Shown here: positions 38,098 to 50,600 of the stretch, piece by piece
Numbering within the stretch: position 1 is the stretch's first letter
Layout: each line of letters begins with the position of its first letter
Assembly (NCBI GenBank): GCA_947683425.1
Contig: CANTUQ010000077.1
Coordinates: 248,001-312,000 of the forward strand
Reading direction: 5' to 3'
Source of the DNA: Excoecaria cochinchinensis
Taxonomy: Eukaryota; Streptophyta; Magnoliopsida; Malpighiales; Euphorbiaceae
DNA length: 64,000 bases
Position numbers and translations under genes: made by a program
Notes under the pieces: model-generated
The model's database searches: none
What the model saw: only the letters and a program-made list of their open reading frames with translations
Told to the model about the DNA's origin: nothing

Positions 38098-39034
38098 AAA
38101 GCATAATGCTCTGAAAAGACTGAGAATGCCTTGGAAAAAGGACTTAAAGATAATGCTCCGAAGAGACTGAGAATGCCTTGGAAAAAGGACTAAAAGATAA
38201 TGCTCCGAAGAGACTGAGAATGCCTTGAAAAAGGACTTAAAGATAATGCTCGGAAGAGACTGGGAATGCCTTGAAAAAGGACTTAAAGATAATGCTCCAA
38301 AGAGACTGAGAATGCCTTGAAAAAGGACTTAAAGATAATGCTCCGAGGAGACTGAGAATGCCTTGAAAAAAGGACTTAAAGATAATGCTTCGAAGAGACT
38401 GAGAATGCCTTGAAAAATGACTTAAAGATAATGCTACGAAGAAACTGAGACTGCCTTGAAAAAGGACTTAAAGATAATGCTCCAAAGACACTGAGAATGC
38501 CTTGAAAAAAGACTTAAAGATAATGCTCCGAAGAGACTGAGAATGCCTTGAAAAAAGGACTTAAAGATAATGCTCTGAAGAGACTGAGAATGCCTTGAAA
38601 ATGGACTTAAAGATAATGCTCCGAAGAGACTGAAAATGACTTGGAAAAAAGACTTAAAGATAATGCTCCGAAGAGACTGAGAATAGCTCAAAAAAAGGAC
38701 TTAGATATAATGCTCCGAATAGACTAAGAATGCCTTGAAAAAGGACTTAAAGATAATGCTCCGAATAGACTGAGAATGCCTTGGAAAAAGTACTTAAAGA
38801 TAATGCTTCGAAGAGACTGAGAATTTCTTGAAAAAAGGACTTAGATATAATGCTCCGAAGAGACTGAGAATGCCTTGAAAAGGGACTTAAAGATAATGCT
38901 CCGAAGAGACTGAGAATGCCTTGAAAAAGGAATAAAAGATAATACTCCTAAGAGACTGAGAATGCCGCGAAAAATGACTTAAAGATAATACTCCGAAGAG
39001 ACTGGGAATGCCTTGAGAAAGGACTTAAAGATAA
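38098..39034. repeat. 46-bp tandem repeat array in the old Tat element
   Basis: About 20 copies of a roughly 46-bp unit (AAAGATAATGCTCCGAAGAG + ACTGAGAATGCCTTGAAAAA + GGACTT) lie head to tail, with substitutions and one-base changes in the A run. There are no unique spacers, so this is not a CRISPR array. It sits between the 3' LTR and the antisense-gene relic, the place where Retand-type Tat elements carry amplified tandem repeats. Confidence 0.93.
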
Positions 39035-39559
39035 TAAGTATTAAATGTATGTGCAAAGATATGCACACAAATCATGCTGAGGATTAATGTGCGAAAATTA
39101 TGTGTACACAACTATACGTGTAAAAGATTAAATGCACATGATAAGTGCTCGTGCTATGCATGCTAAACATGTGCAAAGAATTATGTGTTGCAAGTACGCA
39201 GAGATTATGTGCACGAAATGTGCACGAAGAATTGCTTATGCAAGATATATATAACGTTCATGCATGTGTGAATGCATGTTGGGCATCGTGAAAGGCCATG
39301 CACGTATAAAGTTATGCAAAGAAATATGCGAAAGATTGTAACGTGGAATGCACATGAGATGCAAAAATGGATAGACCACATCCTAGGTAGTTAAGGGACT
39401 CGTTGAGGATATTGTTCATACTGTCTGATGCCCCCAGCGATATAGAAGAGTATCATCTTGGCTTAGGAACTCTAACCCATAATCATTTCAGAGAGAACCG
39501 TCCGGTGTGCTTTGTTACTCCCTCGGTCAACGAGCATGCACCCTTTTGCTATGAGCCGT
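39035..39559. other. Old Tat internal segment, no gene
   Basis: ATG- and TGCA-rich unique sequence with no credible frame. I could not align it to the young element. Confidence 0.4.
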
Positions 39560-39840
39560 ACAACATCTTGCCCCCATGATTCTAACTTATGCTCTGTATT
39601 ATGCACTTTCTACTCGAAGGGAGGTCATCCTAAGTAATGCCGCCTTATCGTTCCAGGTATCGGAGGTCATTATTTTAAAGGTAGTGCGCCCCTTATGGGT
39701 TTTCACACTAGCTTTTTTTAGCGGGAAATGCGTCCTATTCGGATTTTCACATAACCCTGTGCCTTATTTTTTTCCTGGAATGTACACAACCCAATCTAGC
39801 GACTTTTGCTTATTTCATTTTTTGTAGGACAGACTGCCTG
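39560..39840 (+). pseudogene. Relic of the antisense gene in the old Tat element
   Basis: From about 39664 the sequence GGTCATTATTTTAAAGGTAG...TTTTCACACTAGC...CATAACCCTGTGCCTTA closely matches the start of the antisense-gene intron in the young element (55110 downward). Its orientation relative to the host element is the same, opposite to gag-pol. Exons on either side are not recognisable in this copy. Confidence 0.6.
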
Positions 39841-40849
39841 TTTCCAGGTTTTCACCCTGCCCTTTTGCCTAACTTTTGCTTAGAGCGCCAATTACAGTTT
39901 TCATCTCTAACGGCCTTTGTTTTTTCTTTTTTCTTTTTTTCTTTTTTTGGTATGGCTATAAGAAAGATCGAAGCTACTGTCAAAGACTCCTTCTATAGCA
40001 ATCGGCAATTATTTGCTGAGACATCTTCCCCTAAACAATGATTATATCCCCTCGCCTCTTCTGATGAAGGTGTTGTTTGACTGGGTGAGGTGGCCAACAA
40101 GGGTCAACTCCCTATGCCCCTGGCTCTCCTTTCTGTTCTCTTGTGTTGATTTGCCGAGACCACTTTCGATATCATCGCCTGTTGCGTTTGACAGTTCAGA
40201 GGGATTCAAGATGTTGTGAGGCATCTTCTATCTTTCCAGGGAAGCATCTTATCCTCGGTCTTCACCCCTGAGTACTATAGTCCCTAGACACAGCCGCTTA
40301 CCAAAAATCATCATACTGCAGGTCAGAGACTACACCCTCGCTTTCGTAAGTGCATGCAAGAGAAGGGAACTTAGCCCTACGGTGGATAATAGGACCCATC
40401 GGCTTAGGCATCTGGTCGGTGAGAGCAGAAGCAAAGTATAGCCATTTAGATTTCACATATTCAGTAATGAATGGTGTTTCTCTTTTTATAAAAGAACTAG
40501 GAAATGATGAGTACATGAGTTGAACTGCTTTTATTTTATGTATTTGCAAAGACTGTGTGCATTTCAGCATGATTTCTCCATATATGATCACTATTTAACA
40601 TAGATTTGGAATGCAGAATTGCATTTAATCTCATTGTGGATCTTGTAAGCATCAAACTCCTGTTTCCAATCAGCCCTCTCGAGTTTTCTTGATTGGACAT
40701 TTTCTCTCAAGCCTCTAATTTTTGACCAGGATGCCTTTTTTCGATTTTTACCCTGACGAGGCACCCAATTTTAGCAAGGCCGCCTTTTTTTGGTTTTCAA
40801 CCCGCAGGGCATTTATTCTCTTCTTTTGATTTTTTAGTCTTTAGCCATG
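39841..40849. other. Old Tat post-pol region, decayed
   Basis: No intact gene. At about 40700-40812 the plus strand carries the reverse complement of the conserved post-pol block of the young element (54060-54175), with GCCTTTTTTCGATTTTTACC and GCCGCCTTTTTTTGGTTTTC. A weaker version occurs near 39830-39925. Confidence 0.5.
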
Positions 40850-41724
40850 GAACGTCTTAGGGTTATCGATGTTGACCGGTCCTTTAAACTTGCTTCCCTT
40901 GCTGTCTGTTAGAGTTGCTGCTCCTTTGAATACTAACCTCTTAAGAGAATTCACCCCATGTGACTGGAACGTTCGGACTCATTTGCTTAAAGATTAAATC
41001 TCCCTCTTTCAATGGGTGCTTCCTGACTTTCTTTCCAAATGATTGAGCAAGTCCTTTTTGATAAATCTGATTACGATAATAAGCCCGCGACCTGTTTCAT
41101 CTAACATATTCAACTGCTTGTAATCGTTGCTTCGTCTAGTTGCCTTCTGGGATCTGGTTTTCTATGATTACTTTCAGAGATCCAAGCTCTGTCCCCAATA
41201 GGAAACACTGCTTCCATCATAGAGGTTCTTGAAGTGGCCCTATATCTCTAGAGTGCAGAAGGTAATTCCTCTGCCCAACATTTATAACCTCAAATCATTT
41301 TGACCAAGACCTTCTTGACATTCTTGTTAGCATCCCCTACTGTCCCATTAGTTTGAGGGCAGTTCAAAGAGGACTTGTGACGCTTAATGCCATACTTCTA
41401 GAGTGACTCCCTAGCTACAGGCACAAACTGCCCCTTGTCCTTGAACATAATGCGGTGCGAGGGACTGTATCGACACATTAGATTCCTTTCGATGAACTTG
41501 TCCATACCCCGAGCATCAAATTTCTTAAAGGGCCCGGCTTTTACCCACTTGGCAAAGTAGGTGATAGCAATTATAGTGGACCTATGTCCATTAGAGGCCG
41601 TAGGACGCACTTCCCCTAAGATATCTATTCCCCAAATTCGAGCAATCCGTATCCATTGTAGGTCAATAGAACCCTTTCGGTCCTTTTCAGAGGCCAAGAA
41701 GAATGGTGGAGCACGCATATGCAT
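40850..41724 (-). pseudogene. Integrase relic of the old Tat element
   Basis: The frame at 41724-41398 reads GIDILGEVRPTASNGHR and FIERNLMCRY, closely matching the young Tat integrase core. The region of the second catalytic Asp (SDNG in the young copy) reads KDKG and is shifted, so the active site is lost. Remnants of the integrase C-terminal half continue to about 40850 with stops. Confidence 0.75.
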
Positions 41725-42240
41725 GAATTAATGGGATTCGAACAAAGCTTATCCCAAGGATGACTTTTCTTCCTTTCCTTTTTTTGTTTGTTGTTTCTTT
41801 TTTTTTTTACCTCTTTTTTTTGTTTTTTTTTTTTTTTGGTTGTTTTTCTTTTTTTTTTACATACATTTTTTTTCGCTCCCCAACAAACTTTGTCCAAATC
41901 CTGATAATTTACACACACGCGCACTTCTCTTTTTAACCATTGGGGATGTCGTTGATCCACCTAGTTGGGCATTGCGCTTCAATAAAAAAAATTTAGCCTT
42001 GGCTCTACTTGTGGATTCTCCCTTTTAACCTTTCCTATCCCTCCTGGTTTGAATCTTCTGAGCTTCTGCTTGGCTGGTTCATGATCGGGATACACTGGCA
42101 TAGTGTGTTCGGCGACTTCATGATCATTTCCCGGCGTGTCTTCATAGGTCCAGGCAAAGAATTTTTCATATTTTTCTTTATTCTCTCTTTTAATCTCTCT
42201 TCAGGAGTCATATTAGATGCTATCAAGACTTTTCTTTAGG
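41725..42240 (-). pseudogene. RT entry relic and deletion junction of the old Tat element
   Basis: ITPEE(R)...KNMKNSLPGP at 42226-42035 corresponds to the segment just before RT in the young copy. REVRVCVNYQDLDKVC (about 41935-41880) is the beginning of RT. The sequence then passes through a poly-T/poly-A low-complexity stretch (41765-41870) and resumes within integrase. The RT palm, RNase H, second RNase H and integrase zinc region are missing, roughly 2 kb of coding sequence. Confidence 0.75.
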
Positions 42241-42511
42241 TTCCCAAAGTTTCGAGATTAAATGGGATGGCATCAAATGAATCAATGTCAAATATGAATG
42301 TGTCATGATTATGCATAGTGAAATCACAAGAAAATATCACACAGATAAGTGAAATCATTCATTTCATTTAATAAGAACCAAAATTAAAAATGTCATTGCT
42401 AAATAGTTCCGGAATAAAAAGAACATCCAAATACAGTTTCCACCAGCACAGCTGTTTTGGCCAATGGTTCATCACCATCTGCAGGAACCGTCTTCCTCTC
42501 CACTTAGGTAC
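42241..42511 (-). other. Linker region between gag and RT relics of the old Tat
   Basis: AT-rich sequence whose reverse complement (TTTGACATTGATTCATTTG and similar) matches the AT-rich linker at 50640-50800 of the young element. Most of the protease region is missing. Confidence 0.5.
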
Positions 42512-43826
42512 TCAATTTGTCTTCCTCTCCTTCTTTCGCTCTTCTGGGTCAGACATTAATTCTTGAATACGATCTCTTAGACGATGACAATAGTCTATTC
42601 TATACCCTGTGTACTGGTGATATGCACAATACCAGTCTGTCCTGTGTCTAGGCTGTCCTTGGCTTAGGGCAGGCCCGACTGACAAGGGTCGTAACTTCCC
42701 TTCCTTGATGAGACGGGTGAAATGCCAAGATAATGGCCTACCTGAGATAGTGAGGTGGCGTCGAGTCATTCTTGTAGCTGAAACTTCTATTGCCCCAGCT
42801 TTGCTCTCGTTACCACCGCTGCTTCCTTTGCTTTCACCCAAGGCCAAGTTTGCATGCTTAGCCATTTTGTCTAGATGTTCGGCCTCAGCTTTGATGGCTA
42901 TATCTTTGAGCAACTCCCAATCTTTGAGTCCCTTCATCTTTAGTGCCTCTCTTCGGTATGGGCTAGCATTCCTGATGAACAACCTTATCTAGTCAGGGGT
43001 ATCAGGTTTTCTCTTTATTTCCATGACCTAATTTCTCCATCTAGTGAGGTACTCCTGGAATGACTCCTTGGGCCTCTGCTGTAGTAGCTCTAGGTCTTTC
43101 AGAGTGACCTCCATTCTTGTGCTGCAATCATATTGCTTAAGAAATTCTTCGGTCTGCAAATTTCAATCCTTCTTAGACCTTCTGTCTAGCCCATGGTACC
43201 AATTGACTGTTGGACCCATTAGACTAAGGAACAAATACTCTACCTTCTGTTTCTTCGTCAGTCTTGTACCCTTCATGATCAGGGTGTACTATTTAACATG
43301 TTCAGAAGGGTCCGAAGTACCGTCAAAATTTTGGCAGGTCCGGCATCTTAAACCTCTAAGGTAATAGCTCCTCATCACCCAACTCCATATCTTCAGGGCT
43401 GATCCCTTTCTCGGCTGACAGCAAATGCGTAATCGCTTCAATCTTTTCTTCCATTTTCCTCACCACATCATCTTTCACTTTGAGGACTCTTCCCCCCATA
43501 GTTTGAGGAATTATTGGCTCATCCTCTTCCTCCTCCACGAAGTCATCCGTCAGGTCTAGAATGCTTACCCTTCTTTGCTCAACTGGAGCTACCGCTCTAG
43601 GCTCGACAAGTGGTTGTTGCACAGTGGCAGCTGCTATAGGAGTTTCCCCCACAACAGGGGTTTTAATTTGCTCCACAGCAGGAGCCACAGATGGTTGTCC
43701 AGTATTGGGTGCCATCTGGGTGACGATGCTCCCCATCATAGCTAACATCTTCCTCTCAAAATCCTCAAATCTTTTATCCAGATCTTGCATTGTCAACGTA
43801 CCCATTTCTTGTGATAAATCTGCCAT
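42512..43826 (-). pseudogene. gag relic of the old Tat element
   Basis: The start MADLSQEMGTLTMQDLDKRF at 43826 aligns with the young Gag start MANSPRGEDATRAMIAEEVGRRF. The frame runs to about 43356 (GISPEDMELGDEE matching GMNPEDRELDGEDP). After that, multiple stops interrupt the gag fold until a second open piece (42982-42512: FIRNASPYRREALKMKGLKDWELLKDIAI...WYCAYHQYTGYRIDYCHRL). Gag would form the particle; here it is dead. Confidence 0.8.
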
Positions 43827-44128
43827 TACTGGCCTTGAAATCTCTGCCAACCAATTCGAACTCAGCTTGCTCCTCAGGCAACTACAGGGACCGCAAAACC
43901 TCCCAGGTAAATGGTCTATAGTGGCTAAAAAATCTAAGGGGTTAGAATGATGCATGGATGACATGTAATGCATGATCGTGCTATGCAGATGGTCCTCGAT
44001 GAGTGAAAGATCAATAGATTACAATGATATGATGCAATGCATAAAAAAATTATACGTAGGATGATATGTAGATGTGAAAAATAATACGCAGATAAAAGGA
44101 TATACACACAAAAAAATGAAATACATAC

Positions 44129-44162
<34 letters not shown>

Positions 44163-44711
44163 TTATTTATTTATTTATTTATTTTTTTAACATGCATGAA
44201 TGACACACGATGTATGAGCATATTGTGTAGCATCCACAACCACATGTAAGCAGATAGTTCCTTCCAACCTTATCACTCCCACACACAAGGTCGTGCGGTC
44301 TCTTTCCTAGGTGGGCTTGATCCATGGATTAACAGGGAACCCAATGGACGCGTATGGTGCACAGTCGAAAATTGGCAGCATAGCACTCTTAATTTAAAGC
44401 ACATGTATATGGATTTTGGCCATTACATATTTGAACAATTCAATTAAATTAAGGTGAACCTACCGGGGTATGAAAGCCTTTGATAGAAGATCACTCAATT
44501 TGCTTGATTTTGTCTAATACATAATGACCCATATCACAAGCACTGTATTACGGTTCATACCACCTAGGGGAAGTTTCTATTTGCCATTATATGAGCTTTG
44601 GTTAAGGGTGATGATACTTTCGGGCAACCCAAGCATGGTCTCTGCCAACGGGTCTAGCTCATCACGAGCATAGCGACCAATTGGGTCTCTATTTAATATA
44701 CCTTTAATAGT
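43827..44711 (-). other. 5' leader of the old Tat element with microsatellites
   Basis: From 44220 leftward, the reverse complement matches 47340-47480 of the young leader (GCACCATACGCG...GGGTTCCCTGTTAA...CCTAGGAAAGAGAC). CATA, TA and TTTA runs occupy about 44122-44190. No gene. Confidence 0.7.
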
Positions 44712-44716
44712 ACGAG
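44712..44716. repeat. Target duplication ACGAG of the young Tat element (left)
   Basis: A perfect match to ACGAG at 62045-62049. Confidence 0.95.
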
Positions 44717-44910
44717 TGTAAGCACCGTGTCCTGGAACAGTCCGGATCAGAGGTTACCCTATGAAGAAATCAATGTTCGAGGCCTGTACAGGAGGCTGAA
44801 GTTGGAGGTTTTAGTCCCGCGTTCCGTGAGAAATGAGGTTTTTCTACACTTCAGGGGCAGAGGGGGAGAAAACGGGAGTTTTCTAGGTCAAAAGGTTTTT
44901 TTGTCCTCCA

Positions 44911-45140
44911 CAGACGGCCAGCCCGTCTGTAGAAGTAGCCCGTCGCTTTGAGTCACCGACGGCTTGGGGGATTTTCCGACGCCCGTCGGAAAGTCACCGC
45001 CCCTGTCAGGAGCCGCCTGGTTTCCCGGAGCACGCAACCGTTCCGACGCCCGTCGGTGAAGGTGGCAGGGCCGTCGGAAGTGTCCTTGTGTCAGTAGGAT
45101 TCTTCCGACGCCCGCCCCTACGCACCGACGCCCGTCGGTC
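44911..45140. repeat. CCGTCGG/CCGACGCCCGTCGG repeats of the LTR promoter
   Basis: CAGACGGCCAGCCCGTC (44911-44927), CCGACGCCCGTCGG (about 44977 and 45042) and CCGACGCCCGTCGGTC (about 45125) precede the TATA box. A second group lies downstream in the transcribed part (about 45668-45800). Confidence 0.85.
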
Positions 45141-45148
45141 GTGTCTGG

Positions 45149-45158
45149 CTATATAAGG
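45149..45158 (+). promoter_or_regulatory. LTR TATA box (CTATATAAGG)
   Basis: CTATATAAGG follows CGACGCCCGTCGGTC by a few bases. Its copy in the 3' LTR is at 60437-60446. Confidence 0.75.
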
Positions 45159-46758
45159 TCCGGATTTCCACTTCAAAAGGGTTGGAAAATTTTTCAGAAG
45201 GGGAAACTCTGCCAAAATTCAAGCACGTTTTCTCTCTCTTCCAAACACACCCATTTCCCTAAAGAATTTTACTTAATCAAGGATCAAATCGATCAAAGGA
45301 ACTAAAAACTAATTAGTTTTCTTTAGATTTGGATTCCTAAATCGACTTTCTGAAAGATCGGAGGTGAAATAGCTCATTTTCTCTCTCTAATCTTTCATTC
45401 TTTTACTTTCTCGTGGAACGCGCGGGGATCTAACCGACATCAAAATTCTACCCAAGGCAACTATCTGAGGGTAAATATTCCGGACTCTCTCTTTACTTTC
45501 ACCTCATATTTAATTATTTGTCATTTATTTATTCATTTTGTGTAAGTTTTGAATACCTATCATTACTTTTCTTCATTTTGACTCCCTCATCTCCTTCTTG
45601 GATAAAACTTGTTTTTTTTGATCTCAAAAGGCCATTTTCTCCTTTCTGTTTTCCGGAGATAGAGGTGACCGACGGGTCAACTTTATGACCGACGCCCGTC
45701 AGTCACCCACCTACAGACACCCCTTCTTGAGTGACAAACGGGCGTGTTGAATAACCAAACCGACGCCCGTCGGTCAACCGGGAACAGGCCGTCGGTGGGT
45801 TCTGCCTCCATGGTTTTGATCATTTTTCACCTCTATTCAGTCTTTTCGATTTCTCATGTGTTAATTTCATGAATGTTAACATCTCTTAATTCTTTGTGAG
45901 TGTATATTGGTCCTCTTGGATAATTTCGAGCGTGAGTGGCTGCCTACCATGCATGGTGGATTTCGTCCGGTTTAGTTTTCTTAAACCTCTTAATTTATCT
46001 TCTCTTGCTTTTTCATTCATTGATTATTTTATGTATATGAATAAGCTCTTTTTATTCAGTTAAATGCAAAGATGGATCAACAATTTGTACTTAAATAAAA
46101 GTGAGTTTTGTATAAAAATGCAAAAGGGTCCAACGCCCTATTTTCATCCAATAAAGATCATCACATATAAATTATCCCATTTTTGATAATGATGCATGCG
46201 AGGACCAAAGTCCTCAAGAATAAGCAATGCCCCGATTTATGTATGCCTCGCACATTTACAAGAGGGAGTTGTATTCCGCTCCTTGTATTATTGTAACTTA
46301 TTGCTTTATTATCTATTTGATCATTTACGGCTTTTCAAATATGAATGAATGCGCCTTCGATCAATTGCATCGTGTGGAGAGAGAGCGAATTAATGATATT
46401 AAAATTTGATCATAAACTAATTGAGGTAGAAATAGATGAGAAATCCCGGACCCAGCTCTGGTCTTTGGGCTCGAGAGGTTAGAGGTTATCCTTCAAGATA
46501 CTTCTTGAGTCACGAGACTTTAGCGCTAATCCTAGGCCTCATGGCTCAACATGGATAAAAAGCGCAGTCTTAGGCTCTCCGAGGCGAGAGAAACTTTCCC
46601 AATGTTCTATTGGGTGGCGACTCCATGAAACCTCCGTGTTGCTCAACATAGACGCACTTGCGATTTATCGCAAGCTGCCAACGGACCCGCAAATGCCCCG
46701 GTCGCCCACGTGCGGGCGGTCGAACGGGCGGCGCATCGGGATCCGGCGCGCGTCACAG

Positions 46759-46777
46759 TGGCGACTCCACTGGGGAC
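46759..46777 (+). other. Primer-binding site of the young Tat element
   Basis: TGGCGACTCCACTGGGGAC starts two bases after the LTR. The old Tat element has the identical 19-mer in reverse complement at 62254. Tat/Ogre elements are generally described as using tRNA-Arg; I could not verify the tRNA. Confidence 0.8.
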
Positions 46778-47668
46778 GTTTATGGTTCGAGATTTTGATT
46801 TGAAAATACCTCTTTTAACATTTGTGATTAAAATTTAATTCATGAATTCACTTTCTCTCAAATTTGCATTTGCATATCATTAGAGCCTTAGAATACGCTA
46901 GTTTGGTCCCTCTTTTAGCCCCGGTGCGTTCCCGAAGCACCTCCTCATTTTCACTCAATTTGGGGAAGTGTTAAGGATAATCACCAGCCCAAGCCACGTA
47001 CCTTGATGGTATATCAAAATGGTGACCCGATCGGTCGTTATGCTCGTGATGAGCTAGACCCGTCGGCAGGGATCATGCTTGGGTAGCCTTAAAGTAACAT
47101 CTCCCTTGTCCAAAGCTCATATAATGGCCATAGCTACTTTCCACAAGTAATATGAACCTTAAATCTCATGCTTGCTGTATGGATCCTTATGTATTGGACG
47201 AATCCAAATATCTCACTTGGTAACCTAGCCAAAGGCTATCATGCCCCGGTAGGGCCATGTCGAAATTTATGGAGCGTCCGAATATATGACGATCATTATC
47301 CATCCGCTTGTACATTAGCATAGGAGTGTTATGCTGCCGGTTTTTCGCCGCGCACCATACGCGCCTATTGGGTTCCCTGTTAACCCATGGGCCAATCCCA
47401 CCTAGGAAAGAGACTGCACGACCACGTGTGTGGGAGAAATAAGGGTGGAAGGACCTACTTGCTTGCTTGTGCTCTGTAAATGATGCATATCACGATCACG
47501 CATTGTACCTACATTTCATGCATCATTCTAACTTTTGTCCCTGCAGCCATCATAGATCTGCCCAGGTGGACTAGATCACCGACCGGACGACTGATCCGAG
47601 TTCTTGAGCTGTCAGATAGAGAGGGTCTGCCCGAGATTTTATCAGAAGTGAGTGGCACGGTATCTCAG
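46778..47668 (+). other. 5' leader of the young Tat element
   Basis: Untranslated leader between the primer-binding site and gag. The gag frame is open back to 47480, but I start Gag at 47669 because the old element's Gag start aligns there. No separate gene is seen. Confidence 0.6.
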
Positions 47669-50600
47669 ATGGCAAATTCACCCAGGGGGGAAGATGCCAC
47701 CAGGGCCATGATTGCCGAAGAAGTGGGCCGCCGTTTCGAGGAATTCGAGGGTAGAATGATGAATATGTTAGCCGCTTTAGCACAGCAGAATGCTCAGCCG
47801 AATGCTCCACAGAATCCTCCTCCTCCTCCTCCGGTAAGACTGAACGAGCCTGAGGGAGAAAGGTTTGAAAGGCGAGAGGAGCCCGTTAGGCCGCCACCGG
47901 TAGAGTTGAGATCAGTGGCTTCGGGAGAGCTGAGAAGAAGACCAGTGCTGAGACTTGATGACGATAGAGATATCGAGGATGATAGGTTGAGCATGGCATC
48001 CGAGAAGGGGAAGGCACCTCAGGCTGATGATTTTATTTTGAAAAAGATGGAAGAGAGGTTCGAGGCCATGGCTCGTATGATAGGCAGAGCCCACGGGATG
48101 AATCCTGAGGATAGGGAGCTGGACGGGGAGGATCCGATCCCTTATAATTTCAAAATGCCGGATGTACCGAAATTCGATGGTACTTCTGATCCTACTGCAC
48201 ATGTGAAGCAATATTCTCTAGTCATGAAAGGGACCACGTTGTCCAAGAAGCAGAAAGTGGAATACTTTTGTCTGAGTCTGACCTCTCATGCCATAGATTG
48301 GTATCACGGCCTTGACCGTCGCACTAAAGAGGATTGGGATCTGCTCACTGAGGAATTTCTGAAACAATATGACTGTAACACCAGAATGGAGGTGACTCTG
48401 AAAGATCTTGAGTTGCTCCAACAGAAGGCCGGGGAATCCTTCCATGAGTACCTTACCCGATGGCGGAACCGAGTAATGGAGATGCGCCGAAAGCCTGATA
48501 CCCAAGATCAGATTCGTCTTTTCATTAAGAACGCGAGCCCGTACTTGAAGGAGGGACTGAGGATGAAGGGGTTAAAAGACTGGGAGTCTCTCAAGGATAT
48601 AGCAATCGAAGCAGAAGGGGAGTTTTTGACCCGAAAAGCTAACAATGATAACTTTGCCAAAAGGGCTAACCCCGGTCAAGGAGCTAGTAGGCCGGCAGGC
48701 CCCAGTAACAGCACTAGAAGAATGGGTGAAGTGTCTGCTACTGAGGTAGCCACCCCGAGGAAGTTTTCGAACTTAGGGAGACCATTATCCTGGGTCTTGA
48801 AGAGGCTGATGAAGGAAGGAAAATTGCGTCCTCTAACTCCTAGGCCATCTCCGACACAAGGGAAACCGGGACATAAGGACAACGAATTCTGTGCATTCCA
48901 CCAGTACTCGGGCCATGTCACTGATAAATGCAAAGCGCTTCGGCACTCGGTTCAGGACTTGATCGATAGCAAACAGATCTCTGACCCTGAGAGGAGAGAA
49001 GCTGAGAAGAGGCCTGGTTATAATGCTGTACCCCCACCTGTGTTCATGATCCAATCTAGCCTGCCAGAGTGGTACGTGCTGCAAGATCTGTATGGGAATG
49101 AGGAACCTGCTGTCGGTAACTCCGAGGATCAAAAGGAGAGAGCAGTTGTGGCGACTCTTAATTGTTGGTCCAGCAGTGAGAGCGGTGGAGAAACCGAGGG
49201 TGAAGAAGGATTAAACCTTGATCTGTGGGGCTCCGACGAAGAAGAGGGAGAGGTAGGCGCTGTCACTAGAAGTGGAAGGGTGATCCCTGAGATTGCAAAG
49301 CTACCTGAGCCAGTACAGCCAGTGGCAGAGAAAGGGCCAGAGGAGGAGCAGATTATAAAGCAATTGAAGAAGACCACAGCTCAGATATCCATTTGGGATT
49401 TGTTGAGGCAATCCCCCTCTCATAGGCAGAAGGTAGTAGAGGCTTTGGTTGAAGCCACAGTTGCCACCACTATTTCCCCATCAGAGCTCTTGGGTCTAAT
49501 CAAGGGAGGATCCGAGGAGAGGTTGATCTTTTCCGACGTCGACTTACCGGCAGAAGGCCGTAATCATAACCGACCCTTGTACATTAAGGCGCAGATTAGC
49601 GGAAAGCACACTGCTTGCGTTATGGTGGACGATGGGTCTTCTATCAACGTCTGCCCTTTGATAGCTTTGCAAGCTTTTGGCTTAAGCGAGGGTATGCTCA
49701 GCGGGTCCGACCTGACTATCACGGCCTACGATAACTCGAGGAGGCAAGCCTCGGGAACCTTCAGGACTTTGGTCAAGACGGGACCTATCGAAGTGGAAGT
49801 TGAATTTGTGGTTCTGCCCATTCCTGCCAATTTCTCGGCTTTGCTAGGGAGACCATGGTTTCATAAATTAGGGGGAGTGCCATCCACACTGCATCAGATG
49901 ATAAAGTTCCCGCACGAAGGGGAGGTGGTAACTATCAAGGCGGCCAGGGAGAACCAGGTCTCAGCGCTAGAAATTGCAAATCAGCCATTCAGCGGTTTTC
50001 ATGTATCTATGATAAAGGAAGAACACGGGTCAGGAGATAGCCCGGCCGTTGTTAATATGATGAGGAAGATGCACTATCTTCCTGGGGCTGGATTGGGCAG
50101 AAGCTCCCAAGGGTTGCAGACCGCGATCACCACTCGAGGGCAAAAGAACCGGAAAGGTCTGGGGTACAGAGGTGGTTTTAGCAAGAAGAGAGTAACAGAC
50201 AGGATCCCCCACATTTCAGAGAGCTTTGTCCCCGCATCCTCAATATGCGCTTATACTGGCGAAAATGAACCTCAGTGGGTAGATGGGAGGATTGTCCCCG
50301 GCTTTGAAATTTTTAACGATGTGTATGACTGGAGCGTCGGGTTTGTCAGGACCGCTGAAGGCTTTTGGGATGAAGAAGTCATGACTCAGGGGATCATTTG
50401 GGATAAGTGCGAGCTTGAGGAGGTCGTTACTGAGAAAATGGTAGCTGCCAGGCTAAAAGGAAAAGGGAAGGTAGCAGATTTAGTGATGGGACTAGAGGAT
50501 TTGCAGATTTCTTCCGACGTGCCTGAAGGGCCTCTGCTAGATCAGAAAGTCAATGAGCAAGCTGCAGCGGCATCAACCTCGGGAGTGGCAGAGGAAGATT

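Larger units (their letters stand above)
44717..46757 (+). repeat. 5' LTR of the young Tat element
   Basis: TGTAAGCACC...GCGCGCGTCACA. It contains CCGACGCCCGTCGG palindromes clustered at 44940-45140 and 45665-45800, and the TATA box at 45149. The 60- to 70-residue frames within it are not supported as genes. Confidence 0.95.

Noticed and set aside
38098..39034. Regular repeats that might be a CRISPR array
   Set aside because: The units are directly adjacent and similar throughout, with no unique spacers, in a plant retroelement. It is an ordinary tandem repeat.
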